A stretch of DNA of 64,000 nt from assembly GCA_958295495.1 (NCBI GenBank), contig OY282352.1, positions 992,001 through 1,056,000 on the forward strand. The letters are read 5' to 3'. The position numbers and the translations under genes are program-made. Of the stretch, positions 41,584 through 50,665 are shown in pieces (positions within the stretch are counted from its first letter, which is position 1; every line of letters begins with the position of its first letter). The DNA is from an uncultured Latescibacterota bacterium. GTDB lineage: Bacteria > Latescibacterota > UBA2968 > UBA8231. The notes below the pieces were generated by a model. The model was not told the origin of the DNA, searched no databases, and saw nothing but the letters and a program-made list of their open reading frames with translations.

Positions 41584-42861
41584 ATGACGACTCCTCAGCC
41601 AATCCATGCACATCCACCTAAAAATCCTTATCTTCATATTTTTCAGGTGCTTATCCTTCTTGCCTTCCTGCCCGTGCAAGGCGCGAATGCTTCCTCAAGG
41701 CCCTCCTTCCATCTAGAAGGCTACGGCGAACTGCTCTATTCCCACTTCGATTTTGGCCCCGATCAGAAAAGCGGTCCTAATGGTTCCCCTCCAGACAGCC
41801 GTGCCACCATCGACATCACCCGCCTCGCGCTCGAACTGGAAGTCGAGTTGCTCAAAGATACGGAGTTGGCAGCCGAAGTGGAGTTTGAGCACGGCGGGGC
41901 TGGTGCCGCGCTGGAATTGGAGTTTGAGGAATTCGGCGAGTTCGAGCAGGAAATCGAAAAAGGCGGCGAAGTAGTAGTCGAGGAGCTGGCCGTCGAGCGG
42001 AAATTCAGCGATGCCTTCCGCGTCCGCTTGGGGCATTTCTACGTGGCCGTGGGCCACTTGAGCGATCATTTCCATCCCGCCGATTTTTTCGGCACTCGGC
42101 GCTCGGAAGCCGAGACTTCCATCATCCCGGCCCTCTGGCACGAGACCGGTGTGGAGGTCTCCGGGGCCTACCGGGACTGGCGCTACCAGCTACAGCTAGT
42201 CAATGGCTTGGACGCGACTGGTTTCAGTTCGCAAAACTGGATTGTCGGCGGCCACCAAAAGCGCTTTGAGACGATTCAGGCGACCAATATGGCCTGGGTC
42301 GCCCGCCTCGATTATCAGTTCGCGCCGCAATGTGCGCTAGGTATTGCTGGCTATCGCGGCGACAGTGCCGACAACCGCCCCAAGCCCGATATGGCAGGGA
42401 TTGACGCGCACGTCTCCATCGTCGATGTGCATGGCAGCTTAGACTGGGGGCAGCTCCGAGTGCGCGGGCTATACCTCTATGGGCATCTGCAGAATGCCGC
42501 CCTCGTCAGCGCTCGCAACCGCACCTTATCGAACAATCTCAATGTCTTGCGCTCGCCAGTGGCCCGGGCGGCGTACGCGGCCTTCGCCGAGGTCGGCTAC
42601 GACGTCCTGCCTTGGCTGGCCGCTCCCTCGCCCAACCGCTTGGACCTATTCATCCGCTTGGACGCGTACGACAGTATGGCCGCGGTCCCGGACCAAACCT
42701 TTGACAATCCGCGCTTTGCGCGCCGGGTCTATACCTTGGGCGCGAATTACAATATGGAAGAAACCGTGGTGCTCAAGGCCGATTACGCCATGCGGCGACT
42801 GGGTGCCGCCCGCTTCAACCTTGAAAACACCCTGAGCTTAGGGCTGGGGTTTCAGTTCTAA
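41584..42861 (+). CDS. Porin-like outer-membrane beta-barrel protein
   Basis: 425 residues. The N-terminal hydrophobic stretch (LHIFQVLILLAFLPVQGANA) is a signal, followed by HLEGYGELLYSHFDFGPD, ITRLALELEVELLKDTELAAEVEFEHGG and AVERKFSDAFRVRLGHFYVAVGHLSDHFHPADFF. The chain ends with FQF. This resembles phosphate-selective-porin/carbohydrate-porin-type barrels (OprP-like) found before imelysin genes. A Glu-rich extracellular loop (~105-130) is unusual. It is the first gene of a rightward series with imelysin and di-heme proteins, 85 bp from the next, and could admit metal or substrate for them. It may start further in; the first 20 residues before the hydrophobic part are long. Confidence 0.7.
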   Translation: MTTPQPIHAHPPKNPYLHIFQVLILLAFLPVQGANASSRPSFHLEGYGELLYSHFDFGPDQKSGPNGSPPDSRATIDITRLALELEVELLKDTELAAEVEFEHGGAGAALELEFEEFGEFEQEIEKGGEVVVEELAVERKFSDAFRVRLGHFYVAVGHLSDHFHPADFFGTRRSEAETSIIPALWHETGVEVSGAYRDWRYQLQLVNGLDATGFSSQNWIVGGHQKRFETIQATNMAWVARLDYQFAPQCALGIAGYRGDSADNRPKPDMAGIDAHVSIVDVHGSLDWGQLRVRGLYLYGHLQNAALVSARNRTLSNNLNVLRSPVARAAYAAFAEVGYDVLPWLAAPSPNRLDLFIRLDAYDSMAAVPDQTFDNPRFARRVYTLGANYNMEETVVLKADYAMRRLGAARFNLENTLSLGLGFQF

Positions 42862-42946
42862 AAAAGAGCCATTCACTGTGAAACCGGGCACGGGCGAAAA
42901 GCGCCTGGGTGCTGGATTTCAATGCTGACGAAAAGGAGCTACCCTT

Positions 42947-44008
42947 ATGAAAGCCATATTCTTGCGATTGGGGATCGGACTAGTGCTGGTTGCCGGCTGC
43001 GGCGACGACAGCGACGAGCCCACCGGGCCGGCCGCGGCCGAGTTCGACTTTGCGCCCATCTTGAGCAACTTCACCGACCAAGTAGTAATTGCCACGTACG
43101 CGGACTTAGACGAGCGGGCCGGCGAACTGCTCGCTGCGGTCGAGGCCCTGCGCGGCGATCCTACGGCTGAAAACCTCCGTGCTGCCCAAGACGCTTGGGT
43201 GGCCACGCGCATCCCCTGGGAAGCCAGTGAGGGGTTTCTCTTTGGGCCGGTGGACTTCAACGGCTACGATCCGTCGCTCGACAGTTGGCCGGTCAACCGC
43301 ACGGACTTGGACGGGGTATTGGCCAGCGACAACGACTTGACGCCCGCGTACGTGGGCGGGCTGGACGGGACCCTCAAGGGCTTCCACACCATCGAGTACC
43401 TGCTCTTTGACGAAGGAGGCAGCAAGACTGTGGCCGCTTTCACCGATCGCGAGTTCGCCTATCTGACCGCCACGACCCAAGACCTGCGGGCCACGGCCAG
43501 TGCCCTGCACAATAGCTGGATCCCCAGCAGCGGCAACTTTGGCCAAAAGGTCCGCGACGCCGGCAATGGCAGCGACGCTTATCCGTCCGCCCAGTCGGCA
43601 GTCCAAGAAATGGTCAACGGCATGATCGGCATCTGCGACGAGGTGGCCAACGGCAAAATCGCCGACCCCTTCGTCGAGGAAGATCCTCGCCTCGTCGAAT
43701 CCCAATTCAGCTTCAATTCTATCGCCGACTTCCAAAACAACATCCGCAGCGTCCAGCACGTCTATACCGGCGACTACGCGGGCATCGGAGAGGGCTTGGA
43801 CGAATTCATCCGCCAAGCCGACGCCGACCTAGATCAGCGGCTCAAACGGGAAATCCAGACGGCCATCGACGAGATCGGCCGTATCCAGCAGCCCTTCCGC
43901 GACGCCATTGCCTCTGATCGGGACCAAATCGAAACGGCGCAGGCTGCAGTGGCCAAAGTCCAGCAAACCTTAGAGGAAAATATCCTGCCGCTGGTTTTGA
44001 GGAGCTAA
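42947..44008 (+). CDS. Imelysin-family iron-related lipoprotein
   Basis: 353 residues. Lipoprotein signal MKAIFLRLGIGLVLVAGC with Cys18. The imelysin domain includes ANL-type helix DAWVATRIPWEASEGFLFGP, the conserved GFHTIEYLLFDE (GxHxxE) at ~145-155, and a second four-helix bundle near NIRSVQHVYTGDYAGIGEGL. Imelysin-like proteins are induced by iron limitation and bind iron or heme-linked ligands at the cell surface; their chemistry is uncertain. RBS AAGGAG 8 bp before the ATG. Lies between the porin-like gene and the di-heme oxidoreductase, the usual neighbours. Confidence 0.88.
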   Translation: MKAIFLRLGIGLVLVAGCGDDSDEPTGPAAAEFDFAPILSNFTDQVVIATYADLDERAGELLAAVEALRGDPTAENLRAAQDAWVATRIPWEASEGFLFGPVDFNGYDPSLDSWPVNRTDLDGVLASDNDLTPAYVGGLDGTLKGFHTIEYLLFDEGGSKTVAAFTDREFAYLTATTQDLRATASALHNSWIPSSGNFGQKVRDAGNGSDAYPSAQSAVQEMVNGMIGICDEVANGKIADPFVEEDPRLVESQFSFNSIADFQNNIRSVQHVYTGDYAGIGEGLDEFIRQADADLDQRLKREIQTAIDEIGRIQQPFRDAIASDRDQIETAQAAVAKVQQTLEENILPLVLRS

Positions 44009-44049
44009 CTACACGACCCTAGCGTTGTGCGTTCCCGCTACGTGCTACA

Positions 44050-45441
44050 ATGGCACTTCCCCGTAAATCCATACTCTATTCGATCCTGCTCGGCGTCCTC
44101 ACCCAGTGCAGCGACGACCGTGGGTTGGGACCGACTCCCGCAGAGGACGACCGCGCACTATCCGGCGGGGCGGCAACGGTTTTTGACGCCAGCAGTCTGG
44201 CGTTTGAAAACCCCATCCCCTCTTTGGCCGGGATGGAAATGGACCGCTTTTTGGCCGGGGACGCAGCCTTTGCACAGGTCTTTGTCACCGCGCCGGCCGA
44301 AGTGGGGCATGGCCTAGGGCCAGTTTTCAATCAAACCTCGTGCGTGGGCTGTCACGCCCGCGATGGCCGGGGGCGCGAAGGGTTTGGCGATACCGCCCCT
44401 TTTGTCGGCTCCATGCTCATGCGGGTTAGCTTGCCCGGTGCCAATCCCGCAGTGCTTGGTGGACCGCAGCCGGTGCCGGGCTTTGGCGAACAGATTGGGG
44501 ATCGCGCCGTTTTCGGGGTCGCACCCGAAGCGCGGATCGACGTCACCTACTTTGAGGAGACCCGCCACTTTGCCGATGGCGCAGAGTATGTCCTGCGCTT
44601 TCCGGTTTACGACATAGTGGAGACCTATCAACCGCTTCCGGGGGACGCCCTGTTCTCGCCGCGCATGGCCCCGCCGGTTTTTGGCCGCGGCCTGCTCGAA
44701 GCCATCCCCGAAGAGGCTATCTTGGCGCTAGCCGACCCCGGCGACAGCAATGGCGACGGCATATCTGGCCGCCCCAATCGGGTGTACAACTTCCGCACGC
44801 GACAGACTGAATTGGGCCGCTTTGGCCTCAAGGCCAACAATCCCGACCTGTTGCAGCAGGTCGCCGGGGCCTACCACCAAGACATGGGCATCACCAGCCC
44901 CTATTTCCCCGAGGAATCCACCGCCGGCCAGCCGCAAATGGACGAGCACCAAGACGATCCTGAAATTGGCCAAGAGACCTTGGATATCAACACCTTTTAC
45001 GTGCGCACCCTAGCGGTGCCTGCCCGCCGCAACATCGACGATCCGCAGGCGTTGCGCGGCGAAGGGGTCTTTGCTGCGGCCCAGTGCTCGGGGTGCCACA
45101 TCCCCACCCTGCGGACGGGCCACCACGAGATTGCGGCCCTATCCAACCAGACCATTCATCCCTACACGGATTTGCTGTTGCACGATATGGGAGCAGAGTT
45201 GGCAGACGACCGTCCCGACTTTGAGGCCGATGGCCGCGAATGGCGCACGCCGCCGCTGTGGGGCATTGGCCTGACGGCAACGGTCAATGGCATTCCAGCG
45301 TATCTGCACGATGGACGGGCGCGCACGCTGATGGAAGCCATCATGTTCCACGGCGGCGAGGCGGAAACAGCGCGGGAATTTGTGCGCCAACTAGACCGGA
45401 GCGATCGGGAGGCGCTCGTGGCCTTTTTGCAGTCGCTGTGA
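44050..45441 (+). CDS. Di-heme oxidoreductase (thiol oxidoreductase-like) lipoprotein
   Basis: 463 residues. The signal ends in the lipobox LTQC (Cys20). Two c-type heme motifs are visible: CVGCHARDGRG at residue 98 and CSGCHIPTLRTG near residue 349. Other family words are NGDGISGRPNRVYNF, FGLKANNPDLLQQVAGAYHQDMGI and the C-terminal PPLWGIGLT..YLHDGRARTLMEAI. DHOR proteins accompany imelysins in iron uptake regions and probably carry out periplasmic redox steps. Next gene is a TonB receptor 181 bp on, with a hairpin in the gap. Confidence 0.88.
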   Translation: MALPRKSILYSILLGVLTQCSDDRGLGPTPAEDDRALSGGAATVFDASSLAFENPIPSLAGMEMDRFLAGDAAFAQVFVTAPAEVGHGLGPVFNQTSCVGCHARDGRGREGFGDTAPFVGSMLMRVSLPGANPAVLGGPQPVPGFGEQIGDRAVFGVAPEARIDVTYFEETRHFADGAEYVLRFPVYDIVETYQPLPGDALFSPRMAPPVFGRGLLEAIPEEAILALADPGDSNGDGISGRPNRVYNFRTRQTELGRFGLKANNPDLLQQVAGAYHQDMGITSPYFPEESTAGQPQMDEHQDDPEIGQETLDINTFYVRTLAVPARRNIDDPQALRGEGVFAAAQCSGCHIPTLRTGHHEIAALSNQTIHPYTDLLLHDMGAELADDRPDFEADGREWRTPPLWGIGLTATVNGIPAYLHDGRARTLMEAIMFHGGEAETAREFVRQLDRSDREALVAFLQSL

Positions 45442-45496
45442 TTGCGGCTTACGAGAGGAACTAATTAGTACGACGTCAGCACCAAAAAATAAAAGA

Positions 45497-45534
45497 GGCT
45501 ATTGGCTGCGCCTGCCAGCACTTCGCCAATAGCC
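45497..45534 (+). promoter_or_regulatory. Perfect 10-bp inverted repeat before TonB receptor gene
   Basis: GGCTATTGGC (45497-45506) and GCCAATAGCC (45525-45534) are perfect complements with an 18-nt loop. No T-run follows. It could end the DHOR transcript, or regulate the receptor gene whose start is 88 bp further. Confidence 0.55.
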
Positions 45535-45622
45535 CGTCGAGAACTCAGCGCCGATATGATCCTAACCGGTGTGCGCCGGCCCGGACATATCCGAGCTTTT
45601 TTTGTCCTCTGTGAGGAACATA

Positions 45623-47872
45623 ATGACTGATGCCCACTCCGTCAAAAAGTCCGCAAACAAGAAAAATGCCGCTCCGTCTTGCTTGCATTGGATATGGAAG
45701 TTATTGCTGAGCGGCACCTGCCTAGCACCGCTCAGTCTAAGCGCCGCGCAAGTTGAGGGCACCATCGTGGACGCCGACGCCGAGTCGCCCCTCGCCCATG
45801 CCAATGTCGAAGTCTCCACTGGGAAGGCGAGTGCCATCACCGACTCTTTAGGGCGCTACGAGATCGAACTGCCGCTGGGCCGCTATCACGTCGAAGTCAG
45901 CAGAATCGGCTATGGCACCCAGAGCCGACAGATAGAACTACTCGCAGGACAGAACCTTCGACTCGATTTTGCGCTCAATGCACACGCCCTGCCCCAAGCG
46001 GCCACCCTGATCACGGCAACCGGCATACCTAAGTCCGCGGCGGCACTGACCGTGCCGGTGGCGATCATCCCCCGCGAGGCCATCGAACTGTCCAGCGCGA
46101 AGAATGTCGCGGGCCTACTAGAAGATGTGGCCGGACTCAACGTGCATTCCTCGCTATATGGCTACTTGGGGTCGCCGGCCGGCGTCATGATCCAAGGCAT
46201 TGATCCCAAGCGCGTCCTGATCCTCGTAGATGGCGAGCGGGTGATCGGCGGCCCGGGCGGGGTGATCGATTTGGCCAAGCTGCCCATCTGCAACGTCGAG
46301 CGGATCGAAGTGGTGCAGGGGCCGCATTCCGCCCTGTATGGCAGCGAGGCCATGGGCGGAGTAGTCCACATCCTCACCCGCTCCCCACAGCACCAACGAA
46401 GCGGCGACGTCCGGTTCAGCTTGGGGTCCGGGGGCTTGACCTCGCTCGAAGGCCAAGCGGCCCTGACGCGCTCCGACCTCTCCGCTTCCCTCACCGCCTC
46501 CAGAACGGCCCTCGAAGCCCTCGATCGCTCTCCAGACGATCCCGACACCGACATCGACGCCTACACCCAGCACTTCACGCAGGGCAAACTGCGCTGGGAA
46601 GCGCACCCCAATCTGTTGCTGCAAAGCTCGGTGCGCTGGCTCTCCCAAAACGAGGAGGGGGTGTCCAGCCAGTACTTCGCCCCGCTCGACAAAACCTACG
46701 TATGGCGCTTCCCCGACCAGATGCAGCGAGTGGATCTCGGGGCCGGGGCCGAGTGGCAGTGGGATGAAGGGAGCACTGCCAATGCCGACGTTTTCCGCAC
46801 CTACTTCGACAACCTGAGTAGCGAGGAACTAATCGGCAGCCGCGAAGCGCGCGACCGGTCCACCGACAACGTGCTGACGAAGTACCAACTGCGCTTCGTT
46901 CACCTGTTGCGACGCCAGCACATCCTCACGGCCGGGCTGGAACACACGCACGAGGAACTCGCAGTCGCGCTCGAACGCACCCTGCCCTTGGGCGAGCAAC
47001 AGCGCACGGTGGAGGTGCCGCTGTCGAGCGTAGATGTTGCAGACGCATACATCCAAGACGACTGGCAGGTGGCGGAAAACACCGGAGTCGTGTGGGGTGC
47101 CCGCTCGCAATGGCACTCGCGCTACGGGTTCCATCTGACGCCGAAAATCTCCTTTGCCCATCGCCTTTCCGCAGGATTGCGGGTGCGGGCCTCGTACGGC
47201 GCGGGATATCGCGCCCCTTCCCTAAAGGAACGCTACTTCGTCTTTGACCACAGCAACCTAGGGTACAAGGTGCTGGGCTCCCCTCCGCTGCGACCGGAAC
47301 GGACTTGGGGGCTGAACGTGGGCGCGGAGTTCGCGCCGGTGGAGGCACTGGACCTGCGCGTCAACTTCTTCCACAACCGCCTGCGCAATCTCATCCAAAC
47401 TGTGTTCGACCCCGCACAGAGTTCTGGCTCGGTGGCGATCTATGCGTACGACAACGTGGGGCGCGCCTCGACCCGTGGAACCGAATTCGGCCTGAGTGCC
47501 CAGCTCGGCGACCAACTCATGCTCAACGGCGGCTACACTTATCTGCGGGCGCGCGATCAAGGTGCTCAGCGCGATCTGCCGGGGCGACCTCGCCACGCCC
47601 TGCGCGTCCGCGCGCAGTGGACGACGCCCGGAGAGGGCCGTCTAGAGGTCAAGCTGCGCCGCGACAGTGCGGTATGGGCCGATGCCGAGGGAACCCTGCG
47701 GTCGCCGGCCAGAAGTGAGTGGGACGTGAACGCGGAGCAGCCCTTGTGGGTTTTCGCCCTGAGACTGGGCATTGAGAATCTCTTCGACAATCGCAGAAAC
47801 CTAGACCGCCCCGGAGACCTGCGCTCACTGAGAGGCCGGGCCGTGCGCGGCGGCCTGCGAGTGCAGTTGTAA
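45623..47872 (+). CDS. TonB-dependent receptor, likely heme/hemophore
   Basis: 749 residues: signal peptide (LLLSGTCLAPLSLSAAQ), an N-terminal carboxypeptidase-like regulatory beta-sandwich (VEGTIVDADAESPLAHANVE, DSLGRYEIELPLGRYHVEVS), then plug domain (ALTVPVAIIPREAI, VAGLLEDVAGLNV, RVLILVDGERVIGG, IEVVQGPHSALYGSEAMGG) and barrel (SFAHRLSAGLRVRASYGAGYRAPSLKERYF). This is the HmuR/BtuB-like type. The context (HmuY-, HmuS- and HmuTUV-like genes) points to heme as substrate. ATG at 45623 follows GAGGAA; a start further upstream would add 18 residues. Confidence 0.88.
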   Translation: MTDAHSVKKSANKKNAAPSCLHWIWKLLLSGTCLAPLSLSAAQVEGTIVDADAESPLAHANVEVSTGKASAITDSLGRYEIELPLGRYHVEVSRIGYGTQSRQIELLAGQNLRLDFALNAHALPQAATLITATGIPKSAAALTVPVAIIPREAIELSSAKNVAGLLEDVAGLNVHSSLYGYLGSPAGVMIQGIDPKRVLILVDGERVIGGPGGVIDLAKLPICNVERIEVVQGPHSALYGSEAMGGVVHILTRSPQHQRSGDVRFSLGSGGLTSLEGQAALTRSDLSASLTASRTALEALDRSPDDPDTDIDAYTQHFTQGKLRWEAHPNLLLQSSVRWLSQNEEGVSSQYFAPLDKTYVWRFPDQMQRVDLGAGAEWQWDEGSTANADVFRTYFDNLSSEELIGSREARDRSTDNVLTKYQLRFVHLLRRQHILTAGLEHTHEELAVALERTLPLGEQQRTVEVPLSSVDVADAYIQDDWQVAENTGVVWGARSQWHSRYGFHLTPKISFAHRLSAGLRVRASYGAGYRAPSLKERYFVFDHSNLGYKVLGSPPLRPERTWGLNVGAEFAPVEALDLRVNFFHNRLRNLIQTVFDPAQSSGSVAIYAYDNVGRASTRGTEFGLSAQLGDQLMLNGGYTYLRARDQGAQRDLPGRPRHALRVRAQWTTPGEGRLEVKLRRDSAVWADAEGTLRSPARSEWDVNAEQPLWVFALRLGIENLFDNRRNLDRPGDLRSLRGRAVRGGLRVQL

Positions 47873-47880
47873 GGACGAGC

Positions 47881-48265
47881 GTGAAGGGAGCTATGGACCA
47901 GTATCAACGGCTGCGACAGGGGGAACCCTGCTACCCGGCTTCCGGCCGAACCGTGGTCCATGCCGACGACATTCAGGTGCTGCTCGACAAGCACTGCGTG
48001 CGCTGCCACCGCCGCGCCGCGCCACGGCTTCCTGAATCTCAAGGCGGATAGCTCGTATTACCAACTCGTTTCCCGCAGAAGCGTACAGCGGCCGGAGTTG
48101 CTCATCGTCGAACCTTTTGCACCGGACGCCAGCTACCTAGTGTGGAAACTGGAAAACGACCCGCGCATAGCGGGAAATCGCATGCCCATGCTCGCACTCC
48201 CCATGCCGGAAGAAGAAATCCAGCTAGTGCGGACGTGGATCCGCGAAGGCGCATTTTCGCAGTAA
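47881..48265 (+). pseudogene. Cytochrome c-like small protein, frameshifted
   Basis: From GTG at 47881 the first frame reads DDIQVLLDKHCVRCHRRAAP, containing one CxxCH heme site, and stops at 48047-48049. The second frame carries on from about 48025: HGFLNLKADSSYYQLVSRRS, LLIVEPFAPDASYLVWKLEN, RMPMLALPMPEEEIQLVRTW. Together these match the usual mono-heme domain (..IxPLLDxxCxxCH..GLxLxxG..YxxLVxxxS..L...PGxPxxSYLVxKLE..MP). One extra base around 48010-48030 breaks the frame. Sequencing error is possible since the gene is otherwise well kept. Sits 8 bp after the receptor gene. Confidence 0.7.
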
Positions 48266-48303
48266 TTCGACTGCACCATTCACCGTCCAAGGAGGGACAA
48301 ACC

Positions 48304-49416
48304 ATGCAACGCATCCGTTTTACCGTCTTTCTCACCCTGCTGTCGGCACTGAGCGCACCGGCCAAATCAACCACCCAACTCGACAACGGCGACTTTCTCA
48401 CGGTGATTGACGCCACGGCCGGCGGCGCTTTTGCGACTGAGCCCCACGACTTCACTTACTTCAGCTTTGAGCACCAAGACGTGATCGCCCTCACCGATGC
48501 CGAGGCAGCGCAGTCGGCCGAGTGGCACATCGCCTTCAAGCGCAGCGAGATCCGGCTCAACGGCGGCATCAGTGGCCCCGGCAACGTCAGGGGTTTTGAT
48601 CTGATGGGTTTCGAGGACATCATTGCAGAAGCAGCCTTCGACGCCATAACTGCGACGGACATTTCCGACTCCGACGCCTTCATCGCCGACGGACCGGCCT
48701 ACGCCATTGGCGAATGGTACTCGTACGATTCGGCTTCCCACCGCATCGAGGCCCCCGGCCACGCCTACGAGTTGCGCACCGCAAACGGCCAGTTCGCCAA
48801 GTTCGTCGTCGATGCGATAGAAGGAGCCAGCCGCACGGACGCCGGTCGCATTGCCTTCCGTTGGGTCGTGGCCGACGGCACAGATCTGACGGGCGCGGCG
48901 CGCAGTGCCACCGTGGACGTCAGCGGGGGCCAGGAGATGTACTTCAATCTGAGTTCGGGAGAGCCAGTCGCCCTGGCCGATCCGTCCACCTCCCTAGACT
49001 GGGACCTCCACTTCTCCGGCTACGTCATTCGCCTCAACGGCGGCATCAGCGGCCCCGGCCAAGGCGGCGCATTCCCCGCCTATCAGACCGATCAAACCTT
49101 CGAAGACATCGCTGAGGCCATGGGGTTTGGATACTTCGCCGACAAATCGGGCTCGGCCTTTAGCAGCGACACCGGCGAGTGGTATAGCTACGACAGCAAC
49201 ACCCATTTCCTATCGACGCGGAATCACGTGTACGTCATCGACACTGGTGAGGGGTTGTACAAGATGCAGCTCATCAGCTACTACCGGGAGGTCGAGGGCT
49301 CGCCAGTCTCGGGGTTTATCACCTTCCGCTGGCGTCCGCTCACAGACGATCCGGGGACCGCGATCCAATCTTCCAGTTGGGGCCAGCTCAAAGCGAGCGT
49401 CTGGGACCCAAAGTAA
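48304..49416 (+). CDS. hmuY: HmuY-like heme-binding protein with two repeats
   Basis: 370 residues: signal peptide (MQRIRFTVFLTLLSALSAPA) then two copies of an HmuY-type domain. Copy 1 (~25-190) has FTYFSFEHQDVIAL, WHIAFKRSEIRLNGGISGPG and later AIGEWYSYDSASHRIEAPGH. Copy 2 (~200-370) has EMYFNLSSGEPVAL, WDLHFSGYVIRLNGGISGPG and SSDTGEWYSYDSNTHFLSTR. HmuY proteins take heme from host hemoproteins and hand it to the receptor; known ones have one such domain of about 200 residues. RBS GGAGGG precedes the ATG. Two domains might hold two hemes (inference). Confidence 0.78.
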   Translation: MQRIRFTVFLTLLSALSAPAKSTTQLDNGDFLTVIDATAGGAFATEPHDFTYFSFEHQDVIALTDAEAAQSAEWHIAFKRSEIRLNGGISGPGNVRGFDLMGFEDIIAEAAFDAITATDISDSDAFIADGPAYAIGEWYSYDSASHRIEAPGHAYELRTANGQFAKFVVDAIEGASRTDAGRIAFRWVVADGTDLTGAARSATVDVSGGQEMYFNLSSGEPVALADPSTSLDWDLHFSGYVIRLNGGISGPGQGGAFPAYQTDQTFEDIAEAMGFGYFADKSGSAFSSDTGEWYSYDSNTHFLSTRNHVYVIDTGEGLYKMQLISYYREVEGSPVSGFITFRWRPLTDDPGTAIQSSSWGQLKASVWDPK

Positions 49417-49437
49417 AAAACCACAAGGAAAAATCTC

Positions 49438-49611
49438 ATGCAGCCCATCGCCAGCAAGCCACCGATCGCATCCATCTGCCGCTGTGAACACGGCGGCATC
49501 CACTTGATCTGCCAGAATATCAACATCGGCCTGCACCCCGACGAATTCTGCACCCTCAATCGAGAGGTTCAACGAGCTATGAGCCTGATCAAGGACGGCA
49601 TCTGGGCATGA
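49438..49611 (+). CDS. Small Cys-rich protein in heme operon
   Basis: 57 residues: MQPIASKPPIASICRCEHGG then IHLICQNINIGLHPDEFCTL. Four cysteines (14, 16, 25, 38) and a C-terminal helix (NREVQRAMSLIKDGIWA). AAGGAA lies upstream and its stop overlaps the next ATG (ATGA), so it is very likely translated. Layout (two Cys, H-L-x-x-x-x-N, then L-x-P-x-EF) resembles short proteins found beside heme genes in Bacteroidota-type operons. I do not know its function; a heme or metal carrier is a guess. Confidence 0.6.
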   Translation: MQPIASKPPIASICRCEHGGIHLICQNINIGLHPDEFCTLNREVQRAMSLIKDGIWA

Positions 49612-50660
49612 CTATTACAGCACCAGCCAGCAGAGGCGACTGCAAGCAGCTTTGGAGTACTTTTCGCCGCGCAAATCCCAAGGTGCGCATCCGCGACGCA
49701 GCCGAGCAACTAGGCATGAGCGAGGCTGAGTTACTGGCCACTGCCTGCGGCGAAGGAGCGATTCGCCTACAGACCGAGTGGCCGCAGTTCATTCTGCGCC
49801 TCGAAAGCCTCGGCCCGGTCATGGCCCTCACGCGCAACGCCCACGCAGTACACGAAAAACACGGCGTGTTCCGCGATGTCCACTTTCACGGCCAGATGGG
49901 ATTGGTGCTCGATGAAGGCATTGATCTGCGCCTGTTCATGAACCACTGGCACCTCGGCTTTGCCGTAGAGCAGGAAGGCCGCCAAACCACTCTGCGCGGC
50001 TTTCAGTTTTTCGATCGGCACGGCCTTGCGGTCCACAAAGTGTACTTGACCGCCGAAAGCGACCAGACGGCCTACCAGCAGCTAATCGACGAATTCGCCA
50101 GCGACGATCAGTCGCCCGTGCAGTGCGTCTGTCCGACCATCCCCTCAGTGCCGGACAAAGCAGACGCCGCTATTGACGTAGCCGGGCTGGAAGCGGCTTG
50201 GAACGCCCTCAAAGACACGCACGACTTTCACCGCCTTCTCGCCCAATTCCACGTCGGGCGCGTTCAGGCCCTGCGCCTAGTCAACGACGCACTGGCCCAC
50301 CGCGTCGCCCCATCTAGCCTGAGCGAGATGCTGCATATCGCGGCCCGGGACCAGATCGCCATCATGGTTTTCGTCGCCAGTCCCGGAGTGATCCAGATCC
50401 ATTCGGGACTGATCCACACCGTCAAATCGACGGGCCCTTGGATCAATGTCTTGGACGACGACTTCAACCTGCACGTTCGGGAGGACCGCGTGGATTCCGC
50501 TTGGGTCGTGCATAAACCAACCCGCGACAGCCCAGTCCTTAGTCTGGAGTTGTGCGACAGCGAGGGCGAAACCATTGCCCTGCTCTTTGCCCGGCGCAAG
50601 CAAGGCCAAGCGACCGTAGCAGCTTGGAATGCCGCGCTGGCTGCACTCACGCGAGTCTGA
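49608..50660 (+). CDS. hmuS: HmuS/ChuS-like heme-utilisation protein
   Basis: 350 residues in two similar halves, the ChuS/HemS design. N-terminal PKVRIRDAAEQLGMSEAELLAT, LESLGPVMALTRNAHAVHEK and FMNHWHLGFAVE are family hallmarks; the second half repeats with FHRLLAQFHVGRVQALRLV and IMVFVASPGVIQIHSGLIHT (heme-contacting His near the end of the latter). It degrades or traffics heme in the cytoplasm. Start overlaps the small gene's stop and it ends 5 bp before the binding-protein gene. Confidence 0.88.
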   Translation: MTITAPASRGDCKQLWSTFRRANPKVRIRDAAEQLGMSEAELLATACGEGAIRLQTEWPQFILRLESLGPVMALTRNAHAVHEKHGVFRDVHFHGQMGLVLDEGIDLRLFMNHWHLGFAVEQEGRQTTLRGFQFFDRHGLAVHKVYLTAESDQTAYQQLIDEFASDDQSPVQCVCPTIPSVPDKADAAIDVAGLEAAWNALKDTHDFHRLLAQFHVGRVQALRLVNDALAHRVAPSSLSEMLHIAARDQIAIMVFVASPGVIQIHSGLIHTVKSTGPWINVLDDDFNLHVREDRVDSAWVVHKPTRDSPVLSLELCDSEGETIALLFARRKQGQATVAAWNAALAALTRV

Positions 50661-50665
50661 TCACT

